A DNA stretch of 59,687 bases, from contig QHCE01000002.1 of assembly GCA_003243955.1 (NCBI GenBank), positions 1 through 59,687 on the forward strand. The letters run 5' to 3'. Numbering within the stretch: position 1 is the first letter of the stretch; each line of letters begins with the position of its first letter. The translations under genes and the position numbers were made by a program. The notes under the pieces are model-generated. The model was not told the DNA's origin. It searched no databases and worked only from the letters and a program-made list of their open reading frames with translations. Of the stretch, positions 16,111-25,343 are shown in pieces. The DNA is from Acidimicrobiales bacterium. GTDB taxonomy: Bacteria > Actinomycetota > Actinomycetes > Mycobacteriales > QHCE01.

Positions 16111-17028
16111 ATGGCAGAGAATGGGCCAATGGTAAAACGTACGTTATCTCTCGAAGAACTCACAGAGCCCATTACGCTCCACCTTCAATCGTTGGGAGCA
16201 TTTAAGGGAGCCGTGCAGATCATCGCTGATCCGGCCATTATATATCCACGGTTTATTCTTCCGGACAACCCGAAGTTTGAAGAACCTATTCTGGATACAC
16301 AGAATGGGCACGTTTACCTCACCTTTGCGGCGTCTTCCTTAGCGACTCCGCAGATCAGCCCAAACGATAGCGCCTTCCCTAGCGGCAAAGACTCCGTCTC
16401 CTTCATTCCCCAAGATATGTCGAGCACAGCCGACCATTCCTACAACGAACAGCCGGAGGGTAGGGACTGGATGACCGCTTACCTACCCGCAAACTCCAGC
16501 GTCATAGCAAATCTCCGAGAACCAGTAATGGCGTTCGTTGGCTTATTCGACAAGATAGACGTCTCATTGCTGGACGGCCAGCTCGGAATAAGCGGATCGT
16601 TTAAAGAAGCTGATGCCCGCGTTACCTGCGGCCTAATCTACGTCCGAGAAGTCCCGAGTGGCAGTATTCTGACGACAAGCACCGGCGACGCCCAAATCCA
16701 TGTGAGAAGTTTCTGCGGTCGCGGCAAACTCAACAGTGTCTCTGGGAACGTGCGCATAGACAGCGCTGATCCTGAGCCGCATGCTGATACAACCACGCCG
16801 ACTCTCCAGATAGCGACCATGACCGGGAACGTGACCTACACTCCGGCAAGCCGTGAGGCCGCCCGTAGGATCAGTGTCAGGCCCATGTACGTGACAGTTA
16901 ACGAGGAACAGCCGCCTCCTCGCCGGCGGTCGGCTCCGTCTATGCCGCATCCTGGCTCGACAGCGCCGCCCACCGGAACGGCCCAGCCTGATTCACGCAA
17001 GCCGCCTGGTCCCAGCCCGTACCAGTGA
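16111..17028 (+). CDS. DUF4097-like beta-repeat protein of unknown function
   Basis: About 305 residues. The middle region carries short repeats typical of DUF4097/adhesin-like beta-solenoids: SGSILTTSTGDAQIHV, LNSVSGNVRIDS and IATMTGNVTYTP. The C-terminus is a disordered Pro-rich tail (PPPRRRSAPSMPHPG). No signal peptide or membrane helix is evident. It begins 5 bp after the kmo stop, so it belongs to that operon; ATG 16129 is an alternative start with a better AGAG context. The base composition is AT-richer than its neighbours. Its role in the cluster is unknown. Confidence 0.7.
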   Translation: MAENGPMVKRTLSLEELTEPITLHLQSLGAFKGAVQIIADPAIIYPRFILPDNPKFEEPILDTQNGHVYLTFAASSLATPQISPNDSAFPSGKDSVSFIPQDMSSTADHSYNEQPEGRDWMTAYLPANSSVIANLREPVMAFVGLFDKIDVSLLDGQLGISGSFKEADARVTCGLIYVREVPSGSILTTSTGDAQIHVRSFCGRGKLNSVSGNVRIDSADPEPHADTTTPTLQIATMTGNVTYTPASREAARRISVRPMYVTVNEEQPPPRRRSAPSMPHPGSTAPPTGTAQPDSRKPPGPSPYQ

Positions 17029-17055
17029 CGCTGGACAAGCTGCCGTCTTCATGCG

Positions 17056-17850
17056 TCACGGTTTCTCGGGTCGGTTGTCGTCGTGCCCCCGCCCGCCATC
17101 TTGCTTCGCGCGTGATCGCGCCGCCAACAGCTCCGGGAAAAACCTCTTCGGCAACGTCTTATTGAGGTAGCCGGTCCCGGTTGTCCCGCCGGTCCCTCTG
17201 CTGGTACCGATCATTCGCTCTACCAGGCGCACATGGCGGCCACGCCAGAGCGCGAATGCCTCATCATGAGCGATCATCGCCTCGGACAACTCGAACAGTT
17301 CCTTATATCGTTGCCGTTGGTTAAACACATCTGTCAGCGCCTGGCAGCCACGGCGGGTGACCAGCTCCTGAAACGCGCTCCACATTGTAGGCTCGTGTCG
17401 CCGCCGCTCTAGTCGCAACGCATCTTCGGGGGACGTCTTGGTGAGCTTGACCCAGCCGCCGCCACCCAGGCCGGATAGCAGTTCAATCTCCCGAAACTGA
17501 ACCGAGTGGAACCCGCTCGCTGAGTTCAGCCGATCGCGGAACTCGAAGAAACCTTGGGAAGTCATGGTGTCCAGAATGTCGAATTGCGAGGTGAGCAGGT
17601 TTTCTACTGTCGCAACGCGCAGTAGGAGCCGAGCGGCGTCCGAGGGGTTTTCCTCCCACATGCGCGAACGTGCTGCTTCGAGCTCGTAGAGAATGAGCCG
17701 GAACCACAATTCGAAGGTTTGGTGTGTCGTGATGAACAACGGTTCGTCGTGAGCCGAACTGACAGGTTTCAGCAGGTCCAGCAGCTCACCGAGCCGTAGG
17801 TAACCCCGATACGTCACTTCAGCGCCCAACGATTCAGAATCGAGGCTCAT
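17056..17850 (-). CDS. kynA: tryptophan 2,3-dioxygenase
   Basis: A 264-residue heme dioxygenase. Visible are the N-terminal YRGYLRLGELLDLLKPVS, the substrate-site ITTHQTFELWFR (active-site His and Arg), SQGFFEFRD, and near the C-terminus the heme-ligand region LWRGRHVRLVERMIG followed by GTGGTTGTGYLNKT. Length is normal for bacterial TDO. It converts L-tryptophan to N-formylkynurenine. It is convergent with the LLM-kmo-DUF4097 operon; together they give the first steps of the kynurenine route. Kynureninase is not in the window. Confidence 0.93.
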   Translation of the reverse strand: MSLDSESLGAEVTYRGYLRLGELLDLLKPVSSAHDEPLFITTHQTFELWFRLILYELEAARSRMWEENPSDAARLLLRVATVENLLTSQFDILDTMTSQGFFEFRDRLNSASGFHSVQFREIELLSGLGGGGWVKLTKTSPEDALRLERRRHEPTMWSAFQELVTRRGCQALTDVFNQRQRYKELFELSEAMIAHDEAFALWRGRHVRLVERMIGTSRGTGGTTGTGYLNKTLPKRFFPELLAARSRAKQDGGRGHDDNRPEKP

Positions 17851-17891
17851 CAGTGCTCTCCGAACCGCTAGGGGCGTCCCACTTGGTCTAG

Positions 17892-18904
17892 ATTACTCCA
17901 AATAATTCCCCCATAAAGCACGTTCCAAGTGATCTGTTTCAACGTGCGCCGTTTGATTCCTTCTGGCTCACTGCGAGTTACTCAGTTCCCTCGCAGCAGT
18001 ACCTGCAAACCGAGGTCGAGAACGTACTGAGTGCGCTAGGCACGTTGGCGGAGCATTTCGAATCGGGCGCGGTGTTGACACTGGATGCGGAGTGGATCCA
18101 AGAGCAGAACCGACGGGTACTTGCCGGTCTCAACTTTGACGAACACGTCACGCCTGGGGAATACACCACGACGCCGCTTGTGGTGGGAACTTACCGCGGC
18201 GCGCCGCCCGAAGACATCCCACTACTGGTAAACAAATTGCTCCGTTGGCTGGATGAACTCACCACACCTGAAGAAGGGCAGCCCGAGAACCTGCGGTTCT
18301 TTCAGGCGTTCCTCGCCGCCACTCTGGGCCACCTCTATCTCGCATGGATCCACCCATTCGGCGACGGGAACGGCAGGACGGCACGGTTACTGGAGTGCGC
18401 GATCTTGACTCGATCCGGGCTTGTACCGTGGTGTCGACAAACCTGTTGTCTGATCACTACAACCGCACGCGCGGGGAGTATTACCGTCGGCTCAATGCGG
18501 CATCACAATCCGGCGCTGTATTGGGCTTCCTGCACTATGCCGCGGTTGGATTCATCGACCAACTACACGAGCAGATCGAAGGCGTCCAGGCTCAACAAGT
18601 GCGGGTTTCGTGGATCAACTATGTGCACGAGAGGTTCGCCGGCCAACCCAACGCAGAGCCGGCTACGCGCCAACGCCAGAGGCTCTTCGCACTCGACCCA
18701 GCCGGCAGCCCGCTTGACTCGCTGCGCAGGCTCACCCCTGAACTGGCCGAACGCTACGCAGGCAAGGGAAGTAAAACGATTAGCCGCGACGTAAACAAAC
18801 TGGTCGAACTTGGACTTGCCGAGAAGACCAGCGATCGCGCACTCCGGCCGCGAATGGAGCTGATCGAGGCATTCATCCCCGGCCGGTCAGGCGCGGCGGA
18901 GTGA
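17892..18904 (+). pseudogene. Fic-domain protein, frameshifted and 5'-truncated
   Basis: The frame is open from 17892 but has no ATG/GTG start before 18045. It reads YLQTEVENVLSALG, RVLAGLNFDEHVTPGEY, TYRGAPPEDIP and the intact Fic motif HPFGDGNGRTARLLE. At about 18430, after LTRSGLVP, one base is missing; the next frame continues VVSTNLLSDHYNRTRGEYYR to a C-terminal winged-helix (GKGSKTISRDVNKLVELGLA). The N-terminal inhibitory S/T-x-x-x-E-G helix usual in this class is absent. Both lesions make a functional AMPylase unlikely. Confidence 0.8.
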
Positions 18905-19000
18905 ACGGACATAGCAACCTTGGGCTGCCCGGTTCGTAACGATTGATCCGCATCGAAACGATCCCATCGTACATCGAGAATCAGCGAGACGTGAGGGAAT

Positions 19001-20473
19001 ATGAGCGCGACGGCCAACTGGTATCCAAATCCTGAAAATCCAACTCAGTGGCGCTACTGGAATGGATTCGCATGGACCCAGCACCGGGCTCCACGGGTGC
19101 CTCCCTTGGTTCCCGCAGCCATTCCAGCTCCTGCCGTAGCTCCAGTCACCGTGGTGACTCCGGCCGACTCGCAGCATGTGGCCGATAGATCCCACGATCA
19201 GCCGGAAGCATCCACGTCCGTCCCGGTGACGGCGGCGCCTAAAGTTCCGCTCTTCGGTGCCCGTGCCCTCGCCAAGGAATCGGTCGCCGAGATCGCAAAA
19301 CTTCGCGACGACATGAATCGGCTGGGCATGCTCGACATCATCGAACTTGAGCAGGAAAAGAAGAGGCTCACAGCCGCGGTCGAAGAGCAGCGTGTGACCT
19401 TGGATCAAGAAGCTGTCGAGCTCGGTAAACGTCTGGGTGAGCTCCGCAAACAGGTCCTTGTCACCGAAGAGACCGCCGTCCTCCAGGAAGCCGGTATCTA
19501 CGAGTACCGGCACCCCTTGAGCGATTCGATCGCCTATCGAGTAGAGCTTGCGAAGCTACAGGACAAGATCAAAACAATGGCACGCAAGAATGGCGGTGCC
19601 ATTCAGACGGCACAGGACTGGACCGTCAACGGATCTCAGGTCCAGGGCCGCAAAATGCTCAACGACTTTTCCAAGCTCATGCTGCGGGCATACAACGCCG
19701 AAGCGGACAACCTGGTGCGTGGACTGAAACCTTACAAACTCCAATCCGCCGAAGAACGGCTCGACAAGGTCGCCACCACCATTGCCAAGTTGGGCACCAC
19801 CATGAGCATTGGTATCTCGCTTCCCTATCACCAATTACGCCTATGGGAACTCGCTCTGACCGCGGACTTCCAGGAAAAACTGGCAGAGGAAAAGGATCGG
19901 GAACGCGAGGAGCGGGCGCGGCTGCGCGAGGAACGCAAAGTTCAGCAAGAGATCGAGCGAGAATGCGAGCGGCTAGAAAAGGAGCGGCAGCACTACGTCA
20001 ACGCGCTGCGCGGCTTGACCGACGAACAGGCGAGGAAGCGTCTGGAGGATGGACTCAGAAAGGTCGAGAAATCTATCGATGACGTGGACTATCGGGCGGC
20101 GAACATCCGCGCCGGCTACGTCTACGTGATCTCCAATGTCGGCGCATTCGGCGATCGCATGATCAAGGTCGGCATGACCCGCCGTCTCGAACCCATGGAA
20201 CGTGTCCGGGAACTTGGCGACGCATCCGTGCCGTTTAAGTTTGACGTGCACGCTTTGTTTTTCTCCGCCGACGCGGTCGGCATCGAAACCGAGATGCACA
20301 AGCGTCTCGCCGATCGCAGAGTGAACCGCGTCAATCTCCGACGGGAGTTCTTCCATGCCACCCCAGGTGAGGCCCGCAGCCACCTCAGTCAGCTGGCCGG
20401 GGAGCTCCTGACCTTCGAGGAGCAGCCCGAGGCCATCGAGTACCACCAGAGCATGAACGCTTCTCTAGCCTGA
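19001..20473 (+). CDS. DUF2510-DUF4041-T5orf172 (GIY-YIG-like) protein
   Basis: A 490-residue protein in three parts. Residues 1-27 form a DUF2510-like motif (WYPNPENPTQWRYWNGFAWT). Residues about 95-330 are a long coiled coil with DUF4041 features (EIAKLRDDMNRLGMLDIIEL, TYNAEADNLV-like segment, LRLWELALTADFQEKLAEEK). Residues about 360-450 are a T5orf172/GIY-YIG-like nuclease domain (AGYVYVISN, MIKVGMTRR, AVGIETEMHKRLADRRVNR). Such proteins are found in phages and defence islands; a nuclease role is inferred. It ends 9 bp before the first copy of a duplicated hsdR end. Confidence 0.75.
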   Translation: MSATANWYPNPENPTQWRYWNGFAWTQHRAPRVPPLVPAAIPAPAVAPVTVVTPADSQHVADRSHDQPEASTSVPVTAAPKVPLFGARALAKESVAEIAKLRDDMNRLGMLDIIELEQEKKRLTAAVEEQRVTLDQEAVELGKRLGELRKQVLVTEETAVLQEAGIYEYRHPLSDSIAYRVELAKLQDKIKTMARKNGGAIQTAQDWTVNGSQVQGRKMLNDFSKLMLRAYNAEADNLVRGLKPYKLQSAEERLDKVATTIAKLGTTMSIGISLPYHQLRLWELALTADFQEKLAEEKDREREERARLREERKVQQEIERECERLEKERQHYVNALRGLTDEQARKRLEDGLRKVEKSIDDVDYRAANIRAGYVYVISNVGAFGDRMIKVGMTRRLEPMERVRELGDASVPFKFDVHALFFSADAVGIETEMHKRLADRRVNRVNLRREFFHATPGEARSHLSQLAGELLTFEEQPEAIEYHQSMNASLA

Positions 20474-20481
20474 GCGGAGTC

Positions 20482-20548
20482 CATCGGCGTGCGGTTCAAG
20501 CGACGCTGCGCCGTAGTGCCTCGTAGGCGTAGCGGCTGAGGTTAGCTC
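20482..20548. repeat. duplicated hsdR 3' end, copy A (7-nt deletion)
   Basis: This 67-bp stretch repeats 22192-22265, which encodes the last 20 codons and stop of hsdR plus 14 bp beyond. Copy A lacks CGGGCGG within a GC-rich run, so it no longer reads as HsdR. The two copies bracket the AbiE gene pair as direct repeats. Confidence 0.9.
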
Positions 20549-20570
20549 CACCCGAGAAAACTTGGGCTCC

Positions 20571-21188
20571 ATGGAAGTTACATGTAGTGTAGTTTTCGTG
20601 CAGCCTCGAGGGTTAGATCTTCTTTACGATGTCGCCGAGCCACAGGGGGGGTACTTCACTACACGCTTGGCGGCCACAACCGGAGTCTCCACCCGACTTC
20701 TCACCCATTACGCCGCTGCTGGAGACATCAAGCGAGTTGCGCACGGAGTGTATCGGCTAGAGCGGTTTCCAGCGCATCGTTTCGGTGACATGATCGCCGC
20801 GACCCTGTGGGCCGGTCCGGGTAGCGCGATCAGTCACGACAGCGCATTGACGGTATATGAACTCGCCGGGGCGATGCCGGCGGTCATTCACATCACCGTG
20901 CCTCATCGGTTCCGAGGCAGACGCCCTGGAACCGTCATCCACCAGCAAGCCCTCACACCACGCGAGGTCACCGTATGGGACGACGTACCGGTTACTGTCA
21001 TCGAGCGGACCATCGTCGACGTTGCCACCGGCATTGACCCCTCACTTGCCGCCGAAGCCGTGCAGCAGGCTCAGCAGCAAGGCCTGACCACCCGTGAGCG
21101 GCTCATCGCCTACGCTGACGCGCACCCGGACCACGCCGCGTTGCGCCGCATGCTCGAGCTTGACAAGGCTCGACTCAGGGCGGTGTAA
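20571..21188 (+). CDS. AbiEi-family antitoxin / transcriptional regulator
   Basis: About 205 residues. An N-terminal winged helix (GGYFTTRLAATTGVSTRLLTHYAAA, KRVAHGVYRL) is followed by the AbiEi_4-type domain with AISHDSALTVYELAGAMP, HITVPHRF and VTVIERTIVDVA. AbiEi proteins repress their own operon and neutralise the AbiEii nucleotidyltransferase. The stop is 2 bp before the next gene. ATG 20571 or GTG 20599 (MQPRGLDLLYDVAEPQGG) are both possible starts; neither has a clear ribosome site. Confidence 0.88.
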   Translation: MEVTCSVVFVQPRGLDLLYDVAEPQGGYFTTRLAATTGVSTRLLTHYAAAGDIKRVAHGVYRLERFPAHRFGDMIAATLWAGPGSAISHDSALTVYELAGAMPAVIHITVPHRFRGRRPGTVIHQQALTPREVTVWDDVPVTVIERTIVDVATGIDPSLAAEAVQQAQQQGLTTRERLIAYADAHPDHAALRRMLELDKARLRAV

Positions 21189-21190
21189 AT

Positions 21191-22108
21191 ATGACAAGTC
21201 GATATCTGAAGCCGCAGGCACTGCGCAAAGCGCTAGAAGATCGTCTCAAGACCTACAGCCGCGAATCTGGCCTGCCCTTGGATCGGCTCCGCAAAGAGGC
21301 CGCCTTCCAACGTCTGCTCGCCCGAATCGCCGCAGTCGCCCCAACTGGCAGCTGGGCTCTCAAAGGCGGCCAAGCTATGATCGCCCGCAGCGGCAACCAT
21401 GCCCGAGCTACAGCTGATGCCGACGCAACCTGGCGAGCCGCAACCGTCCAGCTCCAGGCAACCCTGGCTGCCGCCGCAGCGCTCAACCTCGATGACCATT
21501 TTCAGTTCCTCATCGCCCCACCAACCAGTATGCGCGGCGAAGGGCCTGACGGCGCCGTCCGATTCGGCGTCCAAGCCCGCCTCGCCGGTCGGCTGTTCGA
21601 ACCGCTGCGCCTTGACATCAACCTGGCCCCGGACGACCCCAGACCCATCGAGCAGTTGTCGTTGCGCAACTTCTTCGACTTTCTTGAACTGCCCACTGTC
21701 GTCGTCCCGGCAATCAGCCCTGGGCAGCAACTCGCTGAAAAACTCCACGCCTACACCCGCGACTACGGCCTACACGAAAACACGAGAGCTAAAGATCTCT
21801 ACGACATGCTTCTCATAGCCGCCGATTTGACGATTCCCACTCTCGGTGACCTCGTCGACGCCTGTGCAACGACTTTTGCACTCCGCGAGACCCCATGGCC
21901 TCCGCAACGTCTCAACCCACCACCGCTTACCTGGATCGGACCGTGGGCCGGCTTCGTCCGTGACTACGGCACCAGATTCTTGACCCTCGACAGTGCATAT
22001 CAAGCACTCACCGCGTTCTGGCGGCCAGCACTCAGCTTCACAGAACCCGCCGACAGCAGCTGGGATAGCACTACTTGGACCTGGTCCTCTTCCGGCCATG
22101 TCGGCTGA
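21191..22108 (+). CDS. AbiEii-family nucleotidyltransferase toxin
   Basis: A 305-residue nucleotidyltransferase. SWALKGGQAMIARSG carries the GG/GS-type motif, followed by ATADADATW with the D-x-D metal-binding pair. The conserved lysine helix LAEKLHAYTR and RAKDLYDMLLIA complete the family signature. Related toxins add nucleotides to tRNA 3' ends and stop growth during phage infection. With AbiEi it forms a type IV toxin-antitoxin pair. The cassette (20549-22191) lies between the two hsdR end copies and is on the strand opposite hsdR. Confidence 0.88.
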   Translation: MTSRYLKPQALRKALEDRLKTYSRESGLPLDRLRKEAAFQRLLARIAAVAPTGSWALKGGQAMIARSGNHARATADADATWRAATVQLQATLAAAAALNLDDHFQFLIAPPTSMRGEGPDGAVRFGVQARLAGRLFEPLRLDINLAPDDPRPIEQLSLRNFFDFLELPTVVVPAISPGQQLAEKLHAYTRDYGLHENTRAKDLYDMLLIAADLTIPTLGDLVDACATTFALRETPWPPQRLNPPPLTWIGPWAGFVRDYGTRFLTLDSAYQALTAFWRPALSFTEPADSSWDSTTWTWSSSGHVG

Positions 22109-22191
22109 ACTTCCACCGGGCGAGGTTAAGAGAACTGCAGATGCCGTACTGCAAGCGCAAGGGAACCACCACCTGGCACTGGCGCCGGAGT

Positions 22192-22265
22192 CATCGGCGT
22201 GCGGTTCAAGCGACGCTGCGCCGTAGTGCCTCGTAGGCGTAGCGGCGGGCGGCTGAGGTTAGCTC
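22192..22265. repeat. hsdR 3' end, copy B (74 bp), partner of 20482-20548
   Basis: This is the native hsdR end: on the minus strand it encodes ELTSAARRYAYEALRRSVA and stop, plus 14 bp downstream. Sequence is identical to copy A except for the 7-bp block CGGGCGG. The bases outside the repeat differ, apart from a nearby shared CGGAGT. Confidence 0.9.
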
Positions 22266-25200
22266 AGATTTGAAGACGTCGTCGTCGCTGAACCGCTGCA
22301 GGACTACGGTGTTGTCCTCAATTCGTGCGATCAGTTTGTCCTCGAACACGCCGTCGAAGACGTGCCCGAAGTCCTCCTCGTTGTTGGCAAACGCCGCCGC
22401 TTTCACCTTTGGAGCAGTCATTGCGTCGCGTGCGGAATTTACGACCAGGTCGCCGTCGCCGAGGTTGACGCCGAACTTCTCGTTGAGCCCTTCGATCAGC
22501 TCCGACAGGGGCACCTGGCCTGGCTCGGTGCGGCTACCAGCGCCGTCACCGGTGAATCCGGGCAGCAGCTGCTCGCCCTGCGGCGTGAGACGCACGTCGT
22601 GCTCGCCGGTGCGGGTGATGCGCAGGTGGGTGAGGTCGACCTGCCCGAGGTCGACGCCGGGGTCTTCACGCCGCGGCAGTCGATTGAGTAGGTGGCGCCC
22701 GTAGAGGTAGAGCCGTTCCAGCTCGGGATCGACGTAGGGAACGACCTGAGACAAGAAGCCATACATGCGGGTGTAGTCCCGCAGCGCGGAGCGGAACTCC
22801 TCTGCCGCGTCCGAATCGTCGTCCATCAGCGCCGCGAAGCGGTCCCGAGCCGGATCGGTGAAGCGGTAAAGATCAGCGTGGGCGCGCTGCCACTGCGCAT
22901 CAGTGATCGCGCTCTGCTCAGCATGCAGGTAGGCGGCTACGAAAGCGTCCATCTCGGAATCGATGAGCAGCGCCGAGTCCATCACCGCCCGCTGTGCGGC
23001 GTAGAGCAGGTTGGGGTCGGTCGGAGCAGCGATCGCACTCTCGTAGAACGGTGCGAACGCGTCCTTGATCTCCTCGGCCTCATTGGCGAAGTCGATCACG
23101 AACAGGTCTTCCTGGCTTTTGCGCGGATGGGTCCGGTTGAGTCGTGAGAGAGTCTGCACGGCGGCAACACCCTCCAGCTTCTTGTCCACGTACATCGTGG
23201 TGAGCAGCGGCTGATCGAACCCGGTCTGATATTTGTCAGCTACCACGAGAATTCGATACTCAGGCTGTGGGTTCGCCGCGGCGGATGGATCGTCGGCTTT
23301 GGTGTAACCGAACTTCTGGGGTAGCGCGGATTCGCTGAAGCCGTTGATGCCCGGCTCGGTGACCTTGTCTTCGGGGTTCCTATCGACTTCCAGCTCGCCG
23401 GAGAACGCCACCAGCACGCCGCAGTCGTGGTAGCCGCGGACCTGCGCGTATGCCTTGATCTTGCGGTACAGCTTCACGGCGTGCTCGCGAGAGCGGGTAA
23501 CGACCAGCGCCTTCGCGCGACCGTCGAGTTTGGCCGCAACTTTGTCATGGAAGTGTTCAACGATGATCTCGGCCCGTTGTTCAAGGCTAGCTGGGCTGAG
23601 CACCGCGAACCGCGCGAGCTGCGCGCTGGCCTTGCGTTCGTCGACTTCCCGGTCATCGGGGTTCCCATTGGCAAGCTTCCAGTACGTCTTGTAGGTGACA
23701 TAGTTGCGCAGCACGTCGAGGATGAAGCCCTCATCGATGGCTTGGCGCATCGAGTAGATGTGGAATGCCTGAAGGTTTCCGGTAACCGGATGGGGTGTAC
23801 CGAACAGCTCCAGCGTTTTCGCTTTCGGTGTTGCGGTGAACGCGAAGTACGACAGCGTGTCGTGCTTGCCTCTGGCGAGCGCGGAGGCGGTGAGCAGGTC
23901 GTCGTTGTCAGTAATGTCGTCGGTGCCGAGCTTGAGCAGTACTTTTTTCAGCGCCGCCGACGATTCGCCGGATTGCGAGGAGTGCGCCTCGTCCACGATG
24001 AGCGCGAACTTTTTACCGCGCAGGTCGGTTACTTTGTCCAGGACGTGCGGAAAGGTCTGTAGCGTGACGATGAGAATCTTGGTGGTTTCTCCGGACAGCG
24101 CCTCGGCGACTTGATCGGACTTCGATCCCTCCGACTTCTCGCTGATCTTGCGCACAACACCGGAGCGATGCTCGAACTGGTAGATGGTGTCTTGTAGCTG
24201 CCGGTCCAGCACGGACCGGTCGGTGATCACGATGACCTTGTTGAATACCGGCTCGTTCTCCGCGCTATGCAGGTTGGACAACCGGTGCGCGAGCCACGCA
24301 ATGGTGTTGGACTTGCCGGAGCCCGCCGAGTGCTGGATGAGGTAGTTGTGTCCGGAGCCATGGTGTGCCGCGTGCTCGGTGAGCGCGCAGACAGCGTGCC
24401 ACTGGTGGAAACGCGGGAAGATCGTCGGCCGTTCGTGCACGTTTTTCCTGCCGCCCGCTCTGCCACTGGAGCTGGCATCGGGGACCTTCTCCACGTGCAG
24501 GAACCGCCGGGTCAGGTCGAGCCACGCTTCGGGCTGCCACACTTGCTCCCACAGGTAGGAGGTGCGATAGCCGTCGTCGTGGGCGGCCGGGTTTCCGGCG
24601 CCACCGTCGATGCCGGGGCCGCTGGATCCGGTGTTGAACGGAAGAAAGCGCGTCTTCTCGCCGGCGAGCCGGGTGGTGATGAACACGAGCTCCGGATCGA
24701 CCGCGAAGTGCACCAGTGTTCGGCGCGCGAACAGTAGCTCGCGTGGGTCACGATCACGGCGGTACTGGGCTTTGGCATGCTCGACGGTCTGGTCGGTGAG
24801 CGGGTTTTTCAGTTCGGCGGTGGCCACGGGGATGCCGTTGATGAAGAGCGCGAGGTCGAGGGATTTATCCGGGGCTTTGGTCGAATACCGCAGCTGACGG
24901 GTGACCGATAGTCGATTGTGGCGGTACTGCACCAGCGCGTCGTCGGCAAGTGTGTGCGCGGGGCTAAAGTAGACCAGCCGGATCAACACGCCCCGATCTT
25001 TTACTCCGTGCCGCAGCACATCGAGTACGCCACGGGCGTCGATCTCCCGCGCGAGGTGCTGTTGGAACCTTCGCTGAGTGGCGGCCTGATCACCGCCGTC
25101 GAAGTGCACCAGCTGCTTCCATTGCTCAATTTGGGTGGCACCGATGAACGTGAACAGCTGATCGGTGTCGAGCCCAAGTTTCCGGTCGTATCCGTCGGGC

Positions 25201-25277
25201 AACCCCTGGTGCCAGCCCGAGCCGAGCAACACCCGCTCGATCGCGTCTTCGAACGCGATCTCTTTGTGCACGCTCAC
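22206..25277 (-). CDS. hsdR: type I restriction enzyme R subunit (HsdR)
   Basis: A 1023-residue motor/nuclease subunit. The N-terminal PD-(D/E)xK endonuclease shows LDLALFINGIPVATAELKNP near residues 140-160. The SF2 translocase has Walker A HSAGSGKSN near 315, DEAH in LIVDEAHSSQSGE near 425, and motif III FAFTATPKAKTLELFG. A helical C-terminal part contacts the methylase. With HsdM and HsdS it cuts unmodified DNA after ATP-driven translocation. Length is normal and the frame intact. It is last in the minus-strand hsd operon, after an inserted PIN toxin pair. Confidence 0.95.
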   Translation of the reverse strand: MSVHKEIAFEDAIERVLLGSGWHQGLPDGYDRKLGLDTDQLFTFIGATQIEQWKQLVHFDGGDQAATQRRFQQHLAREIDARGVLDVLRHGVKDRGVLIRLVYFSPAHTLADDALVQYRHNRLSVTRQLRYSTKAPDKSLDLALFINGIPVATAELKNPLTDQTVEHAKAQYRRDRDPRELLFARRTLVHFAVDPELVFITTRLAGEKTRFLPFNTGSSGPGIDGGAGNPAAHDDGYRTSYLWEQVWQPEAWLDLTRRFLHVEKVPDASSSGRAGGRKNVHERPTIFPRFHQWHAVCALTEHAAHHGSGHNYLIQHSAGSGKSNTIAWLAHRLSNLHSAENEPVFNKVIVITDRSVLDRQLQDTIYQFEHRSGVVRKISEKSEGSKSDQVAEALSGETTKILIVTLQTFPHVLDKVTDLRGKKFALIVDEAHSSQSGESSAALKKVLLKLGTDDITDNDDLLTASALARGKHDTLSYFAFTATPKAKTLELFGTPHPVTGNLQAFHIYSMRQAIDEGFILDVLRNYVTYKTYWKLANGNPDDREVDERKASAQLARFAVLSPASLEQRAEIIVEHFHDKVAAKLDGRAKALVVTRSREHAVKLYRKIKAYAQVRGYHDCGVLVAFSGELEVDRNPEDKVTEPGINGFSESALPQKFGYTKADDPSAAANPQPEYRILVVADKYQTGFDQPLLTTMYVDKKLEGVAAVQTLSRLNRTHPRKSQEDLFVIDFANEAEEIKDAFAPFYESAIAAPTDPNLLYAAQRAVMDSALLIDSEMDAFVAAYLHAEQSAITDAQWQRAHADLYRFTDPARDRFAALMDDDSDAAEEFRSALRDYTRMYGFLSQVVPYVDPELERLYLYGRHLLNRLPRREDPGVDLGQVDLTHLRITRTGEHDVRLTPQGEQLLPGFTGDGAGSRTEPGQVPLSELIEGLNEKFGVNLGDGDLVVNSARDAMTAPKVKAAAFANNEEDFGHVFDGVFEDKLIARIEDNTVVLQRFSDDDVFKSELTSAARRYAYEALRRSVA

Positions 25278-25343
25278 GGCGTAAGCCCCCCTGTGTCGTC
25301 GGCGTGGCAGCTCTTGGCGAAACCAGGACAGCCATTCCCCGGC

